Shown: one piece after another, positions 7,086 through 15,434 of the stretch
Layout of the letters: each line of letters begins with the position of its first letter
Position numbering within the stretch: the stretch's first letter is position 1
Assembly (NCBI RefSeq): GCF_963976135.1
Contig: NZ_CAXBKN010000053.1
Location: forward strand, 1-21,369
Reading direction: 5' to 3'
DNA from: Maricaulis sp963976135
Lineage (GTDB): Bacteria; Pseudomonadota; Alphaproteobacteria; Caulobacterales; Maricaulaceae
Length of the DNA stretch: 21,369 nucleotides
Made by a program: the position numbers and the translations under genes
Notes under the pieces: generated by a model
The model's input: the letters and a program-made list of their open reading frames with translations, nothing else
Databases searched by the model: none
What the model was told of the DNA's origin: nothing

Positions 7086-8981
7086 TTACTTGGTCGGATG
7101 AACATCCTGTTCCGGTCCGGACGCATCGACGGCACCTGCGATGACCGCCTGGTCTTCGGCCAGACCATGGCCGAGGCGTTTGAGCGCGAAGCTCAACAGC
7201 CCGACGATGATGCCGATCGCGATCGCCACAATGCCGATCGTCTGGAAGACGGACGCATAGCCCGCCAGCGCGGCGGCAGGATCGAGCACTTGCCCGCCGA
7301 CGGTTTCCGTCGCCGTCATCCCTGCAACCAGGCCGCCGACATACTGGGCCGCCGAGCTGGACAGGAACCAGCCCGCCATCATGAAGGATACCACCGAGAG
7401 CGGTGACAGCTTGGTGATGGCCGACAGACCAACCGGTGACAGGCAGAGTTCACCGGTCGTGTGCAGGAGATAGGCACCCGCAAGGAAGACCAGCGGAACC
7501 CGATAATTATCGTCCGCGAAATTCACGCCCCAGACGAGGAGAATGAAACCGAGGCCGACCTGAACCAGCGCCAGAGCGAATTTCAACGGTGTGTTGGGAT
7601 TGCGCTGCAGCTTGGCAAGGAAGGCCCACAGACCGGCGAAGACCGGAGCGAAGATCAGGATGAAGCCCGCATTGAAGGACTGAACCTGACCCGCCGATAT
7701 GCCCATATCGATCACGAATGGCCCCAGATTATAGAGCGGCTGGGCCGACACTGCCAGGTTGGTATTGTCCTGGGCAAACAGGTTCATCGAGGAACCGGCC
7801 TGTTCGAACAAGGTCCAGAACACGACGGAGATGACAATCAGGATGACACCGAGCATCAACCGCTGGCCCTCAACGGAGGACGCCTTGGTAATGATGAAAT
7901 AGGTCATGTATCCGAGGAAAAGGATCCAGCCCGCCAGCAACATCCAGCCGGTCAGGGCGTGAGCCTGGAGCAGGAACCAGACGCCGATCACACCGACCAG
8001 GCCTGCGCCGTAAATGAGCCATTCCTTGTTGACCGGCCCGAACACCTTGGTTTTCAGGGTTTCAGGCTCGGGCGGATTACCGACATCGGCCAGCAGGTTC
8101 TTGCCCGGCAGGAAGAACAGGCCACGTCCGGCAGTAAACACCAGGAAACCGAGCAGCATGCCGATACCGGCGAGGCCGAAGCCATATCCCCAGCCATACT
8201 CTTTCGCCAGCCAGGCGCACAGAATAGCGGCCCAGAATGAACCCAGATTGATGCCGTAATAATACAGGGTGAAGCCGCCATCCCGGCGCGGATCATGCTC
8301 CTCATAGAGCTGACCAACGATGGATGAGATATTGGCCTTCAGGAAGCCCACGCCCATCACGATCAGGGCAAGTGCGAGGTAGAAGATGTTGACATAGCCA
8401 CGATCGCGCTCGGCCACCGTGAACTCATAGGAGCCATCTGGCAGCGACGCCGGAATGCTGGCGGTCGCCGGCAGACCTTCGATGATGAAGGTGCGCTCAT
8501 CGAGATTGACGGAGTAATCATACGTCGCGCCATCGACCAGGATCTGCGAGGTGCGCCCTTCCATCTGGCCTTCGGAAACGAACTCATATTGCGTTTCCTG
8601 ATAGGTCAGAATCTGGGTCGCCGGTTCGCCTTCAATCGCCATCGTGCCGTGACCGGCAACGAGAAGGAGCGCGCCGAAGGCGATGGCTTTTCGGTTGCCG
8701 AGATATTTGTCGGCGATGAAGCCGCCGATCAGGGGCAGCAGATAGACCAGCGAGGTATAGGTGCCGTACTGGCTGCTCGAAAACTCGCGATCGAACAGGA
8801 AGTGCTGGGTAAGATAGAAGATCAGCAATCCGCGCATGCCGTAATATGAGAACCGTTCCCACATCTCGGCGAAGAACAGAATATGCAATCCTTTCGGATG
8901 GTTGCGCATCTGAACAAAGACCGGAACCGCGGTCGCGATGGTCACGATGATTCCGACCAGAATGACTAGATTAATAACCAT
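7086..8981 (-). CDS. POT/PTR2-family proton-coupled peptide transporter
   Basis: This is an inner-membrane major-facilitator transporter that imports di- and tripeptides with protons. The start at 8981 has GGGGAGA four bases upstream; the product is 631 aa, longer than typical bacterial members (about 450-520). The signature E39-x-x-E42-R43-F-S-Y-Y is present in the first transmembrane segment, then GGFIADKYLGNRKAI (86-100) and the PTR2 signature GGFTLYYYGINLGSFWAA with NISSIVGQLY just before it. Most of the extra length is a hydrophilic insert of about 80 residues (about 117-196) between the third and fourth core helices, on the predicted periplasmic side and rich in E, T, Y and G. Two further hydrophobic helices sit mid-protein, as in other bacterial members. 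The gene is convergent with the retropepsin-like gene and follows gshA on the same strand after 133 bases. Confidence 0.94.
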   Translation of the reverse strand: MVINLVILVGIIVTIATAVPVFVQMRNHPKGLHILFFAEMWERFSYYGMRGLLIFYLTQHFLFDREFSSSQYGTYTSLVYLLPLIGGFIADKYLGNRKAIAFGALLLVAGHGTMAIEGEPATQILTYQETQYEFVSEGQMEGRTSQILVDGATYDYSVNLDERTFIIEGLPATASIPASLPDGSYEFTVAERDRGYVNIFYLALALIVMGVGFLKANISSIVGQLYEEHDPRRDGGFTLYYYGINLGSFWAAILCAWLAKEYGWGYGFGLAGIGMLLGFLVFTAGRGLFFLPGKNLLADVGNPPEPETLKTKVFGPVNKEWLIYGAGLVGVIGVWFLLQAHALTGWMLLAGWILFLGYMTYFIITKASSVEGQRLMLGVILIVISVVFWTLFEQAGSSMNLFAQDNTNLAVSAQPLYNLGPFVIDMGISAGQVQSFNAGFILIFAPVFAGLWAFLAKLQRNPNTPLKFALALVQVGLGFILLVWGVNFADDNYRVPLVFLAGAYLLHTTGELCLSPVGLSAITKLSPLSVVSFMMAGWFLSSSAAQYVGGLVAGMTATETVGGQVLDPAAALAGYASVFQTIGIVAIAIGIIVGLLSFALKRLGHGLAEDQAVIAGAVDASGPEQDVHPTK

Positions 8982-9114
8982 GATCTCCCCTTACCCGCTT
9001 GATGCAGGCCCATTTCTGGCGCGCAATTGACCACGCGAAAGAGGAAGGCTCAAGTCTCACTTGCCGCTTGCGTCATTCATCTAGATTACAAATCGGCGTG
9101 AAGCCGGCAAAAAC

Positions 9115-10491
9115 CTAATAGGCGCACTCGGTGAAGACCGGTTCGATCGAACCCTTCCACTCACCCTTGAAGCGCTCGATCAACTGATCCGCGCGGGTCA
9201 CACCGGAGGCGGCAATCTCGTCGAGATCATCGAGGAAATGCGCTTCATTCTCGCCGTAATTATTCAGGCGCGCCCGCGCATTGAGGCCGGCCCGGGAAAT
9301 CGCCAGGACTTCTTTGGCCAGATCCTGCATCGAACGGTCGCCATCATAGCCGGCGCGCATGCCGTGAACGGCGGCGGCCAAGCGCATGCCGTCGCGCTGA
9401 TCGGCGCTCCAGCCCTTGACCAGATCCCAGGCCGCATCCAGCGCGGTGTCGTCATACAGGAGCCCGACCCAGAAGGCCGGCAGGGCGCAGAGCGTATTCC
9501 AGGGGCCACTATCCGCGCCGCGCATTTCCAGGAAGGTCTTCAGACGCACTTCCGGGAACATGGTGCCGATATGATCTTCCCAGTCGCTGATCACCGGCTT
9601 TTCACCCGGCAGGGCCGGCAAGCGGCCATCGAGGAAATCGCGGAAGCTCTGGCCGGTGGCGTCGAGATATTTCCCGCCGCGCTTGACGAAATACATCGGC
9701 ACATCAAGTACCCAGTCGACATAGCGCTGAAAACTCATCCCCTCATCAAACACGAAGGGCAGCATGCCGGTGCGATTGCGGTCGGTGTCGGTCCAGACAT
9801 GGCCGCGATAGGAGAGATAGCCGTTGAGCTGGCCGTCCTTGAAGGGCGAATTGGCAAACAGCGCCGTCGCGAGTGGCTGCAGCGCCAGCGAAACCCGGAA
9901 TTTCTTGACCATGTCGGCTTCGCTCGAGAAGTCGAGATTGGTCTGGACGGTGCAGGAGCGGAACATCATCTGATGCCCCATCGTGCCGACCTTGGGCATA
10001 TAGGCCTTCATCAGCCCGTAGCGCGCCTTGGGCATCATCGGCGTTTCTTCCAGCGACCATTTCGGCGAGAAGCCGAGGCCGAGAAAGCCGGCGCCGATCT
10101 CGTCGGCGACTTCGCGCACTTCGGACAAATGCAGATTCACTTCGGCGCAGGTCTGATGCACGGTTTCCAGCGGTGCGCCGGACAGCTCGAACTGGCCACC
10201 CGGTTCCAGCGTGATCGAGGCGGAATCGCGCTTGAGCGCGACCAGCTTGCCGTCTTCCTCGACGCGTTCCCAGCCGAAGCGGATCAGGCCTTCGAGCATT
10301 TTCTTCACGCTCGGACCTTCACCCGCGTAAGGGATGGGCGTGTGATCCTCCAGGGCGAAGCCGAATTTTTCGTGCTCGGTGCCGATGCGAAAGGCGTCGC
10401 GCGGCTTGCAGCCGGCGGCGAGATAGGCGGCCAGCTGGTCAGCATGTTCGATGGGAGCACCTTCGCCGCCCTGATTATACGTGCCGCTCAT
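9115..10491 (-). CDS. gshA: Glutamate-cysteine ligase (plant/alphaproteobacterial type)
   Basis: The enzyme joins glutamate and cysteine with ATP in the first step of glutathione synthesis (EC 6.3.2.2) in the cytoplasm. The product is 458 aa from ATG 10491 (MSGTYNQGGEG); an in-frame TTG at 10542 would add 17 residues without a good ribosome-binding site. Recognisable family segments are RIGTEHEKFGFAL (residues 35-47), LEPGGQFELSGAP, FRSCTVQTNLDFSSE, the SDWEDHIGTMFPEVRLKTF region and the C-terminal ECAY. These match the GshA class shared by plants and alphaproteobacteria rather than the E. coli class. Length is normal for the class. The gene follows rsmE on the same strand with a 111-base gap that holds a candidate promoter, so it may be read both alone and with rsmE. 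No gshB is in view. Confidence 0.95.
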   Translation of the reverse strand: MSGTYNQGGEGAPIEHADQLAAYLAAGCKPRDAFRIGTEHEKFGFALEDHTPIPYAGEGPSVKKMLEGLIRFGWERVEEDGKLVALKRDSASITLEPGGQFELSGAPLETVHQTCAEVNLHLSEVREVADEIGAGFLGLGFSPKWSLEETPMMPKARYGLMKAYMPKVGTMGHQMMFRSCTVQTNLDFSSEADMVKKFRVSLALQPLATALFANSPFKDGQLNGYLSYRGHVWTDTDRNRTGMLPFVFDEGMSFQRYVDWVLDVPMYFVKRGGKYLDATGQSFRDFLDGRLPALPGEKPVISDWEDHIGTMFPEVRLKTFLEMRGADSGPWNTLCALPAFWVGLLYDDTALDAAWDLVKGWSADQRDGMRLAAAVHGMRAGYDGDRSMQDLAKEVLAISRAGLNARARLNNYGENEAHFLDDLDEIAASGVTRADQLIERFKGEWKGSIEPVFTECAY

Positions 10492-10539
10492 CCCAAGGCC
10501 CCCAATCGCAAAACAGTCTGCGTGAAACAATCCAAGCCT

Positions 10540-10568
10540 CAAATATGGAGATGAGAGACATAGAACAA
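10540..10568 (-). promoter_or_regulatory. Candidate sigma-70-type promoter for gshA
   Basis: Read on the minus strand, TTGTTC (10568-10563), a 17-base spacer and TATTTG (10545-10540) lie about 50 bases before the gshA ATG. Spacing is ideal; each hexamer matches consensus at four or fewer positions, so this is tentative. Confidence 0.3.
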
Positions 10569-10576
10569 GGGCGAGG

Positions 10577-10595
10577 GTCTGCGTTTCACGCGGAC
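10577..10595 (-). terminator. Small hairpin between rsmE and gshA
   Basis: GTC-x-GCGT and ACGC-x-GAC pair around a three-base loop with one mismatch, eight bases after the rsmE stop. No T-run follows on the minus strand, so it may at most attenuate read-through from rsmE. Confidence 0.25.
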
Positions 10596-10602
10596 GTGAG
10601 GC

Positions 10603-11367
10603 TCAGGCCCAGTCGCCGCGCGCTGCCTGCCACAGGGCAAGCGCCGCGATAACCGCTGTCTCGGCACGCAAAATGCGCGGCCCCAGCGAGACGGCGCGGA
10701 CGAAATCGAGCTGACGCAAACGGGTGCGTTCTTCCGGTGCAAACCCGCCCTCCGGCCCGACCAGCAGCGCCGCAGGGCCCGCCGGTTCGGCCTTCAACAC
10801 GTCGAGCATCGGCCCGGCGCGGCCGGCATCCCCGCCCCAGGGCGCGCCGTCATCATCGCCAGCCTCGTCGCAATAATAGAGCCGACGCGCCGGATCCCAG
10901 CCATCGAGCACGCGCTCAAGCCGTTCAATCGGGGCGATCTCCGGCAGGTCGAGCCGTTCGGTCTGTTCGGCGGCCTCCTTGGCAATGATGTGGAAGCGTT
11001 CCGGCTTGCTGCGGTCCGCCTGGGTGCGGCGCGTGGTGACAGGATGGATTTCGCGCACCCCCAGCTCGGTTGCCTTTTCGACAATCAGATCGGTTTTCTG
11101 CCGTTTGACCGGTGCGAACAGCAGCCACAGATCCGGCACGCTGGCCTGCGCTCGGGTCCGGGCGACCAGTTCTAGGACGGCGCCCTTGCGATGGGCATCC
11201 GCGATCCGGGCCGTCCATTCGCCGTCGCGGCCATTGAAGAGACGCACCCTATCGCCCTCGCCGCGACGCATCACATTGAGAATATAATGCGTGTCCTCCC
11301 GGCTCAGGGCGAGACGGGTTGCCGCAGCAAAGGGCGAATCGAGGAAAAGGCGTGGATCGGTCGACAT
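10603..11367 (-). CDS. rsmE: 16S rRNA (uracil1498-N3)-methyltransferase RsmE
   Basis: RsmE is a SPOUT-fold, S-adenosylmethionine-dependent enzyme that methylates U1498 of 16S rRNA in the 30S subunit. The product is 254 aa from ATG 11367 (MSTDPRLFLDSPF), preceded by CAAGGGC; this length is normal, whereas starting at 11436 would add 23 unrelated residues. The N-terminal PUA-like part includes HYILNVMRRGEGDRVRLFNG (residues 27-46). The knot that binds the cofactor is shown by LLVGPEGGFAPEE (201-213) and SLGPRILRAETA (227-238), both hallmark motifs. KRQKTDLIVEKATELGVREI (88-107) is the usual conserved central segment. The gene is divergent from ubiA with 79 bases between the starts, so the two promoters must be close together or overlap. 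Confidence 0.96.
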   Translation of the reverse strand: MSTDPRLFLDSPFAAATRLALSREDTHYILNVMRRGEGDRVRLFNGRDGEWTARIADAHRKGAVLELVARTRAQASVPDLWLLFAPVKRQKTDLIVEKATELGVREIHPVTTRRTQADRSKPERFHIIAKEAAEQTERLDLPEIAPIERLERVLDGWDPARRLYYCDEAGDDDGAPWGGDAGRAGPMLDVLKAEPAGPAALLVGPEGGFAPEERTRLRQLDFVRAVSLGPRILRAETAVIAALALWQAARGDWA

Positions 11368-11446
11368 GCCCTTGGCTTTGGCGGCACTGCGTCTTGCCGT
11401 CAAGCCTGCCTTGAATTGGCCGTCCGGCTTTGTCACACCTTTGCGG

Positions 11447-12373
11447 ATGCAATTGAATTTCGATCGGCGAGTCGCAGACTCCCTTCCAAGCAGTTGGGTA
11501 GATACAGCGCCGGCGGCGCTGCGCCCCTATCTGCGCCTGGCGCGCTATGACCGTCCGATCGGTTTCTGGCTGCTCGGCCTGCCTTGCTGGCACGGCCTGA
11601 TGCTGGCGCGGATCGGCCAGGGGCTGGGCTGGATCGATCTCTGGTATGCGGTGCTGTTCGCGATTGGCGCAGTGGCGATGCGCGGTGCCGGCTGCACCTA
11701 TAACGACATCGTCGACCGCGATCTCGATGCCCGCATCGCCCGCACCGCCAACCGGCCGCTGCCCGCCGGGACGGTGACGCTCAAACAGGCCTGGCTCTTC
11801 GTCGCCGCCCAGGCGCTCGTCGGCCTTCTCGTGCTCATACAATTCCCGCTGCCGGCGATCGGGGTCGGGCTCGGCGCCCTCCTGCTGGTGGCGGCCTACC
11901 CGTTCATGAAGCGCATCACCTGGTGGCCGCAGGCCTGGCTCGGACTGACCTTCAACTGGGGCATTCCCGTCGCCTATATCGCCGCAACCGGCCAGATCGA
12001 TCTCGCCGTGCTGGCCCTCTATGCCGCGGCGGTGTGCTGGACGCTCGGCTATGACACCATTTATGCCCAACAGGATGTCGAGGATGACGCCCTGGTCGGG
12101 GTCAAATCCACTGCCCGCCTGTTCGGCGAAAATTCACAGCTCTGGGTCGCCGGCTTCTACGGACTCAACGCCGTGCTCGTCGGCCTCGCGATCTGGCTCA
12201 GCGCGGCAACGCCCTGGGTCGTGATCCCCTATTCGCTCTACACGGCGCACTTGTTCAATCAGGTCCGCCTGCTCGATATCGAAAATGGCGACCAATGCCT
12301 GGCGATATTCAAATCCAACCGGACAGCCGGCCTGCTGCTGGTGACGACCCTGGCGCTCGCTGCCCTGCTCTGA
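11447..12373 (+). CDS. ubiA: 4-hydroxybenzoate polyprenyltransferase UbiA
   Basis: This inner-membrane enzyme attaches the polyprenyl tail to 4-hydroxybenzoate, a committed step of ubiquinone synthesis. The product is 308 aa from ATG 11447 (MQLNFDRRVADSLP), which avoids overlap with divergent rsmE; the ribosome-binding site is weak, so a nearby alternative start is possible. The first Asp-rich motif is N86-D87-I-V-D90-R-D-L-D94 in GAGCTYNDIVDRDLDARIAR. The second is D203-T-I-Y-A-Q-Q-D210-V-E-D-D. Both bind the prenyl diphosphate through magnesium. RPLPAG (103-108) and KSTARLFG (220-227) are also typical. Many hydrophobic segments give the expected multi-helix bundle. ubiD, for the next step, lies about 7 kb downstream on the same strand, not in one operon. 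Confidence 0.95.
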   Translation: MQLNFDRRVADSLPSSWVDTAPAALRPYLRLARYDRPIGFWLLGLPCWHGLMLARIGQGLGWIDLWYAVLFAIGAVAMRGAGCTYNDIVDRDLDARIARTANRPLPAGTVTLKQAWLFVAAQALVGLLVLIQFPLPAIGVGLGALLLVAAYPFMKRITWWPQAWLGLTFNWGIPVAYIAATGQIDLAVLALYAAAVCWTLGYDTIYAQQDVEDDALVGVKSTARLFGENSQLWVAGFYGLNAVLVGLAIWLSAATPWVVIPYSLYTAHLFNQVRLLDIENGDQCLAIFKSNRTAGLLLVTTLALAALL

Positions 12374-12396
12374 GCCAGGCCGTCGCCGCCAAGGCA

Positions 12397-12411
12397 CAAG
12401 ATTAAATCTTG
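12397..12411. promoter_or_regulatory. Perfect 15-base palindrome upstream of the M16 pair
   Basis: CAAGATTAAATCTTG is a 7-bp inverted repeat around one central base, 23 bases after the ubiA stop and 12 bases before a candidate -35. It could be an operator for the M16 genes or a short hairpin ending ubiA transcripts; no family can be named. Confidence 0.35.
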
Positions 12412-12422
12412 CCCATGACCAT

Positions 12423-12451
12423 TTGACCGCACGGGCGCCACACGCTTTGAT
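12423..12451 (+). promoter_or_regulatory. Candidate sigma-70-type promoter for the M16 pair
   Basis: TTGACC (12423-12428), a 17-base spacer and TTTGAT (12446-12451) lie 38 bases before the ATG of the M16 lipoprotein. The -35 is close to consensus; the -10 is moderate. Confidence 0.4.
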
Positions 12452-12488
12452 GCCGCATGCACCACTACAGCTGAACCGTGGGGAAAAC

Positions 12489-13925
12489 ATGACTTTCTAT
12501 CAAGGCCTGGCAGTCGCAACAGGCGCCCTTCTGCTCACCGCCTGCCAACCGGCAGACCCGGTCGCCGCACCGGAATCCGCGCCCGGGCAGGTCGCGATCA
12601 GCCATGACACGAGTTTTCAGGTCGATGTCAGCTATTATCGGCTCGACAATGGTTTGCGCGTTGTCCTGTCGGAAGATCACACTGTGCCGACCGCTACGGT
12701 CGGGGTGTATTACGGCGTCGGATTTCGCAATGAGCCGCAGGGCCGCACCGGCTTCGCGCACCTGTTCGAACACCTGATGTTCCAGGGCTCGGCCAATCTG
12801 CCCCACGGCGCCTTCGACAATCTGATTTACGGTTCGGGCGGGGTGAATAATGGTTCGACCCGCTATGATTTCACCAATTATTACGAGGTCGTGCCCTCGA
12901 ACGCGCTACAGGCGATCCTCTGGGCGGAGGCCGACCGCATGGCCGCGCCCAATCTCGATGAGAGCCAGCTGGACAGCCAGCGCGAGGTCGTGCGCAATGA
13001 GGTCTTCGTCAATGTCATCAACCAACCCTATGGCGGCTGGATCTGGATCGACCTGCCAATGGTCGCCAATGAAAACTGGCATAATGCCCATAATTTCTAC
13101 GGGGATCTGAGCGATCTCGACGCCGCCAGCCTTGAAGACGCCCAGGCCTTTTTCGACACGTATTACGCGCCGAACAACGCCGTCCTGGTCGTCGCCGGCG
13201 ATATCGACAAGGGCGAGACGCTCGCCTGGATCGAAGAAATGTTCGCGCCGATCGAAGCCGGAGCGCCATTGCCGGACATCGATACCAGCGAACCACGCCA
13301 GGAGGCCGAGAAATTCGACTTCATCGAGGATGATCTCGCCAATCAACCCGCCCTCGCCGTCGGCTATCACATGCCCGCCCGCGGCACGCCGGAATACTAC
13401 GCCATGGCGATGCTCGACCAATTGCTGTTGCAGGGCGATGACAGCCTTCTGACCGCCTCACTGGTCAATCAGGAAGGCTTCGCATCGGGCGTCTTCGGCG
13501 GCATCAATCTGCTCGGCAACACCTTCAATTATAACGGTCCGATGCTCTGGACGGTTGGGCTGATCCATGACAGCGAATTCACTGTCAGCGAAGTGATGAG
13601 CACGCTCGATGCCACGATTGAGGGCGTTCGCACCGGGTTGGTCAGCGAAGCCGATCTCGAGCGGGCACGGACGAAAATCCTCGCCGACTTCTATGCCACG
13701 GTCGACACCGGCACCCGCTTCGGCCTCGTCGACCTGCTCGCCTCCTTCGCCATGTTTGATGATGAGCCCGACCGGATCAACCGCATCACCCAGGGATTCG
13801 AACAGGTGACGCCGGAACTGATCCGCGCCACCGCCGAGGAATATCTGCGCCCGACCAATCGCACCGTGCTCGAAGTCCGGCTCGCGCAGGACGAGACCGG
13901 TTCCGATGCCGGCAGTCCGGAATAA
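12489..13925 (+). CDS. M16 family zinc peptidase, catalytic, lipoprotein
   Basis: This is an insulinase/pitrilysin-type peptidase, 478 aa from ATG 12489, preceded by GGGGA. The N-terminus MTFYQGLAVATGALLLTACQ is a lipoprotein signal with the lipobox L16-T-A-C19, so the mature protein should be lipid-anchored in the envelope. The inverted zinc motif H91-L-F-E94-H95 is intact, and E171 in REVVRNE, 76 residues later, supplies the third ligand as usual. GFRNEPQGRTGFAHLFEHLMFQGS is a textbook active-site region. A second M16 domain follows from about residue 220, without a zinc motif. The next gene, 25 bases on, encodes an M16 protein lacking the zinc motif, so the two probably form an active heterodimer like other bacterial M16B pairs. 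Substrate is likely peptides in the periplasm. Confidence 0.94.
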   Translation: MTFYQGLAVATGALLLTACQPADPVAAPESAPGQVAISHDTSFQVDVSYYRLDNGLRVVLSEDHTVPTATVGVYYGVGFRNEPQGRTGFAHLFEHLMFQGSANLPHGAFDNLIYGSGGVNNGSTRYDFTNYYEVVPSNALQAILWAEADRMAAPNLDESQLDSQREVVRNEVFVNVINQPYGGWIWIDLPMVANENWHNAHNFYGDLSDLDAASLEDAQAFFDTYYAPNNAVLVVAGDIDKGETLAWIEEMFAPIEAGAPLPDIDTSEPRQEAEKFDFIEDDLANQPALAVGYHMPARGTPEYYAMAMLDQLLLQGDDSLLTASLVNQEGFASGVFGGINLLGNTFNYNGPMLWTVGLIHDSEFTVSEVMSTLDATIEGVRTGLVSEADLERARTKILADFYATVDTGTRFGLVDLLASFAMFDDEPDRINRITQGFEQVTPELIRATAEEYLRPTNRTVLEVRLAQDETGSDAGSPE

Positions 13926-13950
13926 CCAGGCCTTGATGGGAGCGAAAACC

Positions 13951-15369
13951 ATGATCAACACACTTCTTCGCGCGACGCTTGCCGCCGCCAGCCTGGCCCT
14001 CCTGCCCGCAACGGCACTGGCCCAGGGCGATCAGCAACCGCCGATCGGCACACCCCGCGCCTTCCACCTGCCCGAGACCCGAAGCTTCACGCTCGACAAT
14101 GGGCTGGAGGTCACCTTCATTCCGTTTGGCCTGGCGCCGACCACACGCATCTCGGTACAGATGCGCGTCGGCAATATCGATGATGGCGACCAGACCTGGA
14201 TATCCGATCTCACCGGCGCGATGATGGAAGAAGGCTCGGCCGGCCAGTCCAAGGAAGCCCTCGCCACGGCGATTGCCGCGATGGGCGGGTCGATCAATGT
14301 CGGCATTGGCTGGAATGCGTCAGCGGTCAGCACCAATGTCTTGTCGCAATATGCCGCCGACGCGACCGCCCTGCTCGCCGATGTGGTGCGCCGGCCCGAC
14401 TTCGCCGAGAGCGAATTCGACCGCGTGCGTCAGAATCTGATCCGCAATGTCGATATCCAGCGGGCCCAGCCCGGTTCGATCGCGACCGAGGCCTATTACC
14501 GCATCCTGTTTGGCGACAGTCATCCCTATGGCCGCTACATGCCGACCGAGGAACAGCTGCGCAGCTATACGCTCGACGATGTCCGCGATTTCTACGCCGC
14601 CAGTTTCGGCGCCGGCCGCACGCGTATCTATGTCGCCGGACGCTTTGACGATGCCGAAATGGAAGCGGCGATCCGCGACGCCTTCGGCGACTGGGCTCGC
14701 GGCGAGCCGGACGCGGCGGAAGGTGCACTCGCGCGCCACGGCCCGATTGTGCAATTGATCGACCGCCCGGGGGCGCCGCAAACCACGCTGCGGTTCGGCT
14801 TCCCGGTGATGGCCATCAATGATCCAGACGCGCCGGCGATGACGGTGATGAACGCACTGCTCGGCGGGTCCTTCACCTCGCGCCTGACCCGCAATCTGCG
14901 CGAGGACAAGGGCTATACCTACTCGCCCGGCTCCGGCACGACCTGGATGATGGGCGGCGGGGTCTGGACCTTCAATGCCGATGTCACTGCCTCGGACACG
15001 GCGGCGGCCCTGAGCGAGACCTTCATGGAGGTCCGCCGGCTGCAGGATGAAACCCCGGCCGAGACCGAGGCCGACAATATCCGCTCCTGGCTGGCCGGCG
15101 TCTTCATCCTGCAAAATGCCTCGACCGGCGGCCTGATCGGCCAGCTCGCCAATCGCGACTTCTGGGGCCTGCCGCAGGATTATCTCGACACCTATGTGCC
15201 CAATATCCTCGCCGTCAGCGATGCGGATATTTCGCAGATGGCGCGTGAATACCTGCCGCTGGACAGCATGGTGCTGGTACTGGTCGGCGACCTCTCCCTG
15301 ATCGCCGATGATGTCCGCGCCCTGCCGGAATTGCAGAGTGCACATTTCATCACGGCGTCCGAAGACTGA
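13951..15369 (+). CDS. M16 family protein, non-catalytic partner
   Basis: This 472-aa M16-fold protein starts at ATG 13951 with GGGAGCG upstream; the signal peptide MINTLLRATLAAASLALLPATALAQ ends at residue 25, so it is exported but not lipidated. At the position of the zinc motif it has DLTGAMMEEGSAGQS (87-101): no HxxEH remains. The C-terminal half carries SRLTRNLREDKGYTYS with R311 and Y322, the Arg/Tyr pair that in the non-catalytic M16 half helps hold substrate. The upstream gene keeps the zinc site but lacks this Arg/Tyr segment, so the two are complementary. The genes are 25 bases apart and share a downstream terminator, supporting one transcript and a heterodimer. Confidence 0.92.
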   Translation: MINTLLRATLAAASLALLPATALAQGDQQPPIGTPRAFHLPETRSFTLDNGLEVTFIPFGLAPTTRISVQMRVGNIDDGDQTWISDLTGAMMEEGSAGQSKEALATAIAAMGGSINVGIGWNASAVSTNVLSQYAADATALLADVVRRPDFAESEFDRVRQNLIRNVDIQRAQPGSIATEAYYRILFGDSHPYGRYMPTEEQLRSYTLDDVRDFYAASFGAGRTRIYVAGRFDDAEMEAAIRDAFGDWARGEPDAAEGALARHGPIVQLIDRPGAPQTTLRFGFPVMAINDPDAPAMTVMNALLGGSFTSRLTRNLREDKGYTYSPGSGTTWMMGGGVWTFNADVTASDTAAALSETFMEVRRLQDETPAETEADNIRSWLAGVFILQNASTGGLIGQLANRDFWGLPQDYLDTYVPNILAVSDADISQMAREYLPLDSMVLVLVGDLSLIADDVRALPELQSAHFITASED

Positions 15370-15389
15370 CACCCGTTTTCGGCGCGATG

Positions 15390-15418
15390 ACGGCCGGGCC
15401 TTTGCGTCCGGCCGTTTT
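15390..15418 (+). terminator. Rho-independent terminator after the M16 pair
   Basis: ACGGCCGG (15390-15397) pairs with CCGGCCGT (15408-15415) and runs into TTTT (15415-15418), 20 bases after the stop of the second M16 gene. Confidence 0.8.
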
Positions 15419-15434
15419 GCATTATACGGCGCTC

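Noticed and set aside
7461..8240. 259-codon plus-strand frame inside the peptide transporter gene
   Set aside because: The product is hydrophilic and rich in Glu, Gln and Asp, the expected complement of membrane-protein codons; the minus-strand transporter is unmistakable.
9238..10554. 438-codon open frame antisense to gshA
   Set aside because: The minus strand encodes a full, motif-complete GshA; the plus-strand product is only the GC-driven shadow of it.
14320..15372. 350-codon antisense frame over the second M16 gene
   Set aside because: No motif or ribosome-binding site; the plus-strand protein has a signal peptide and M16 signature segments.
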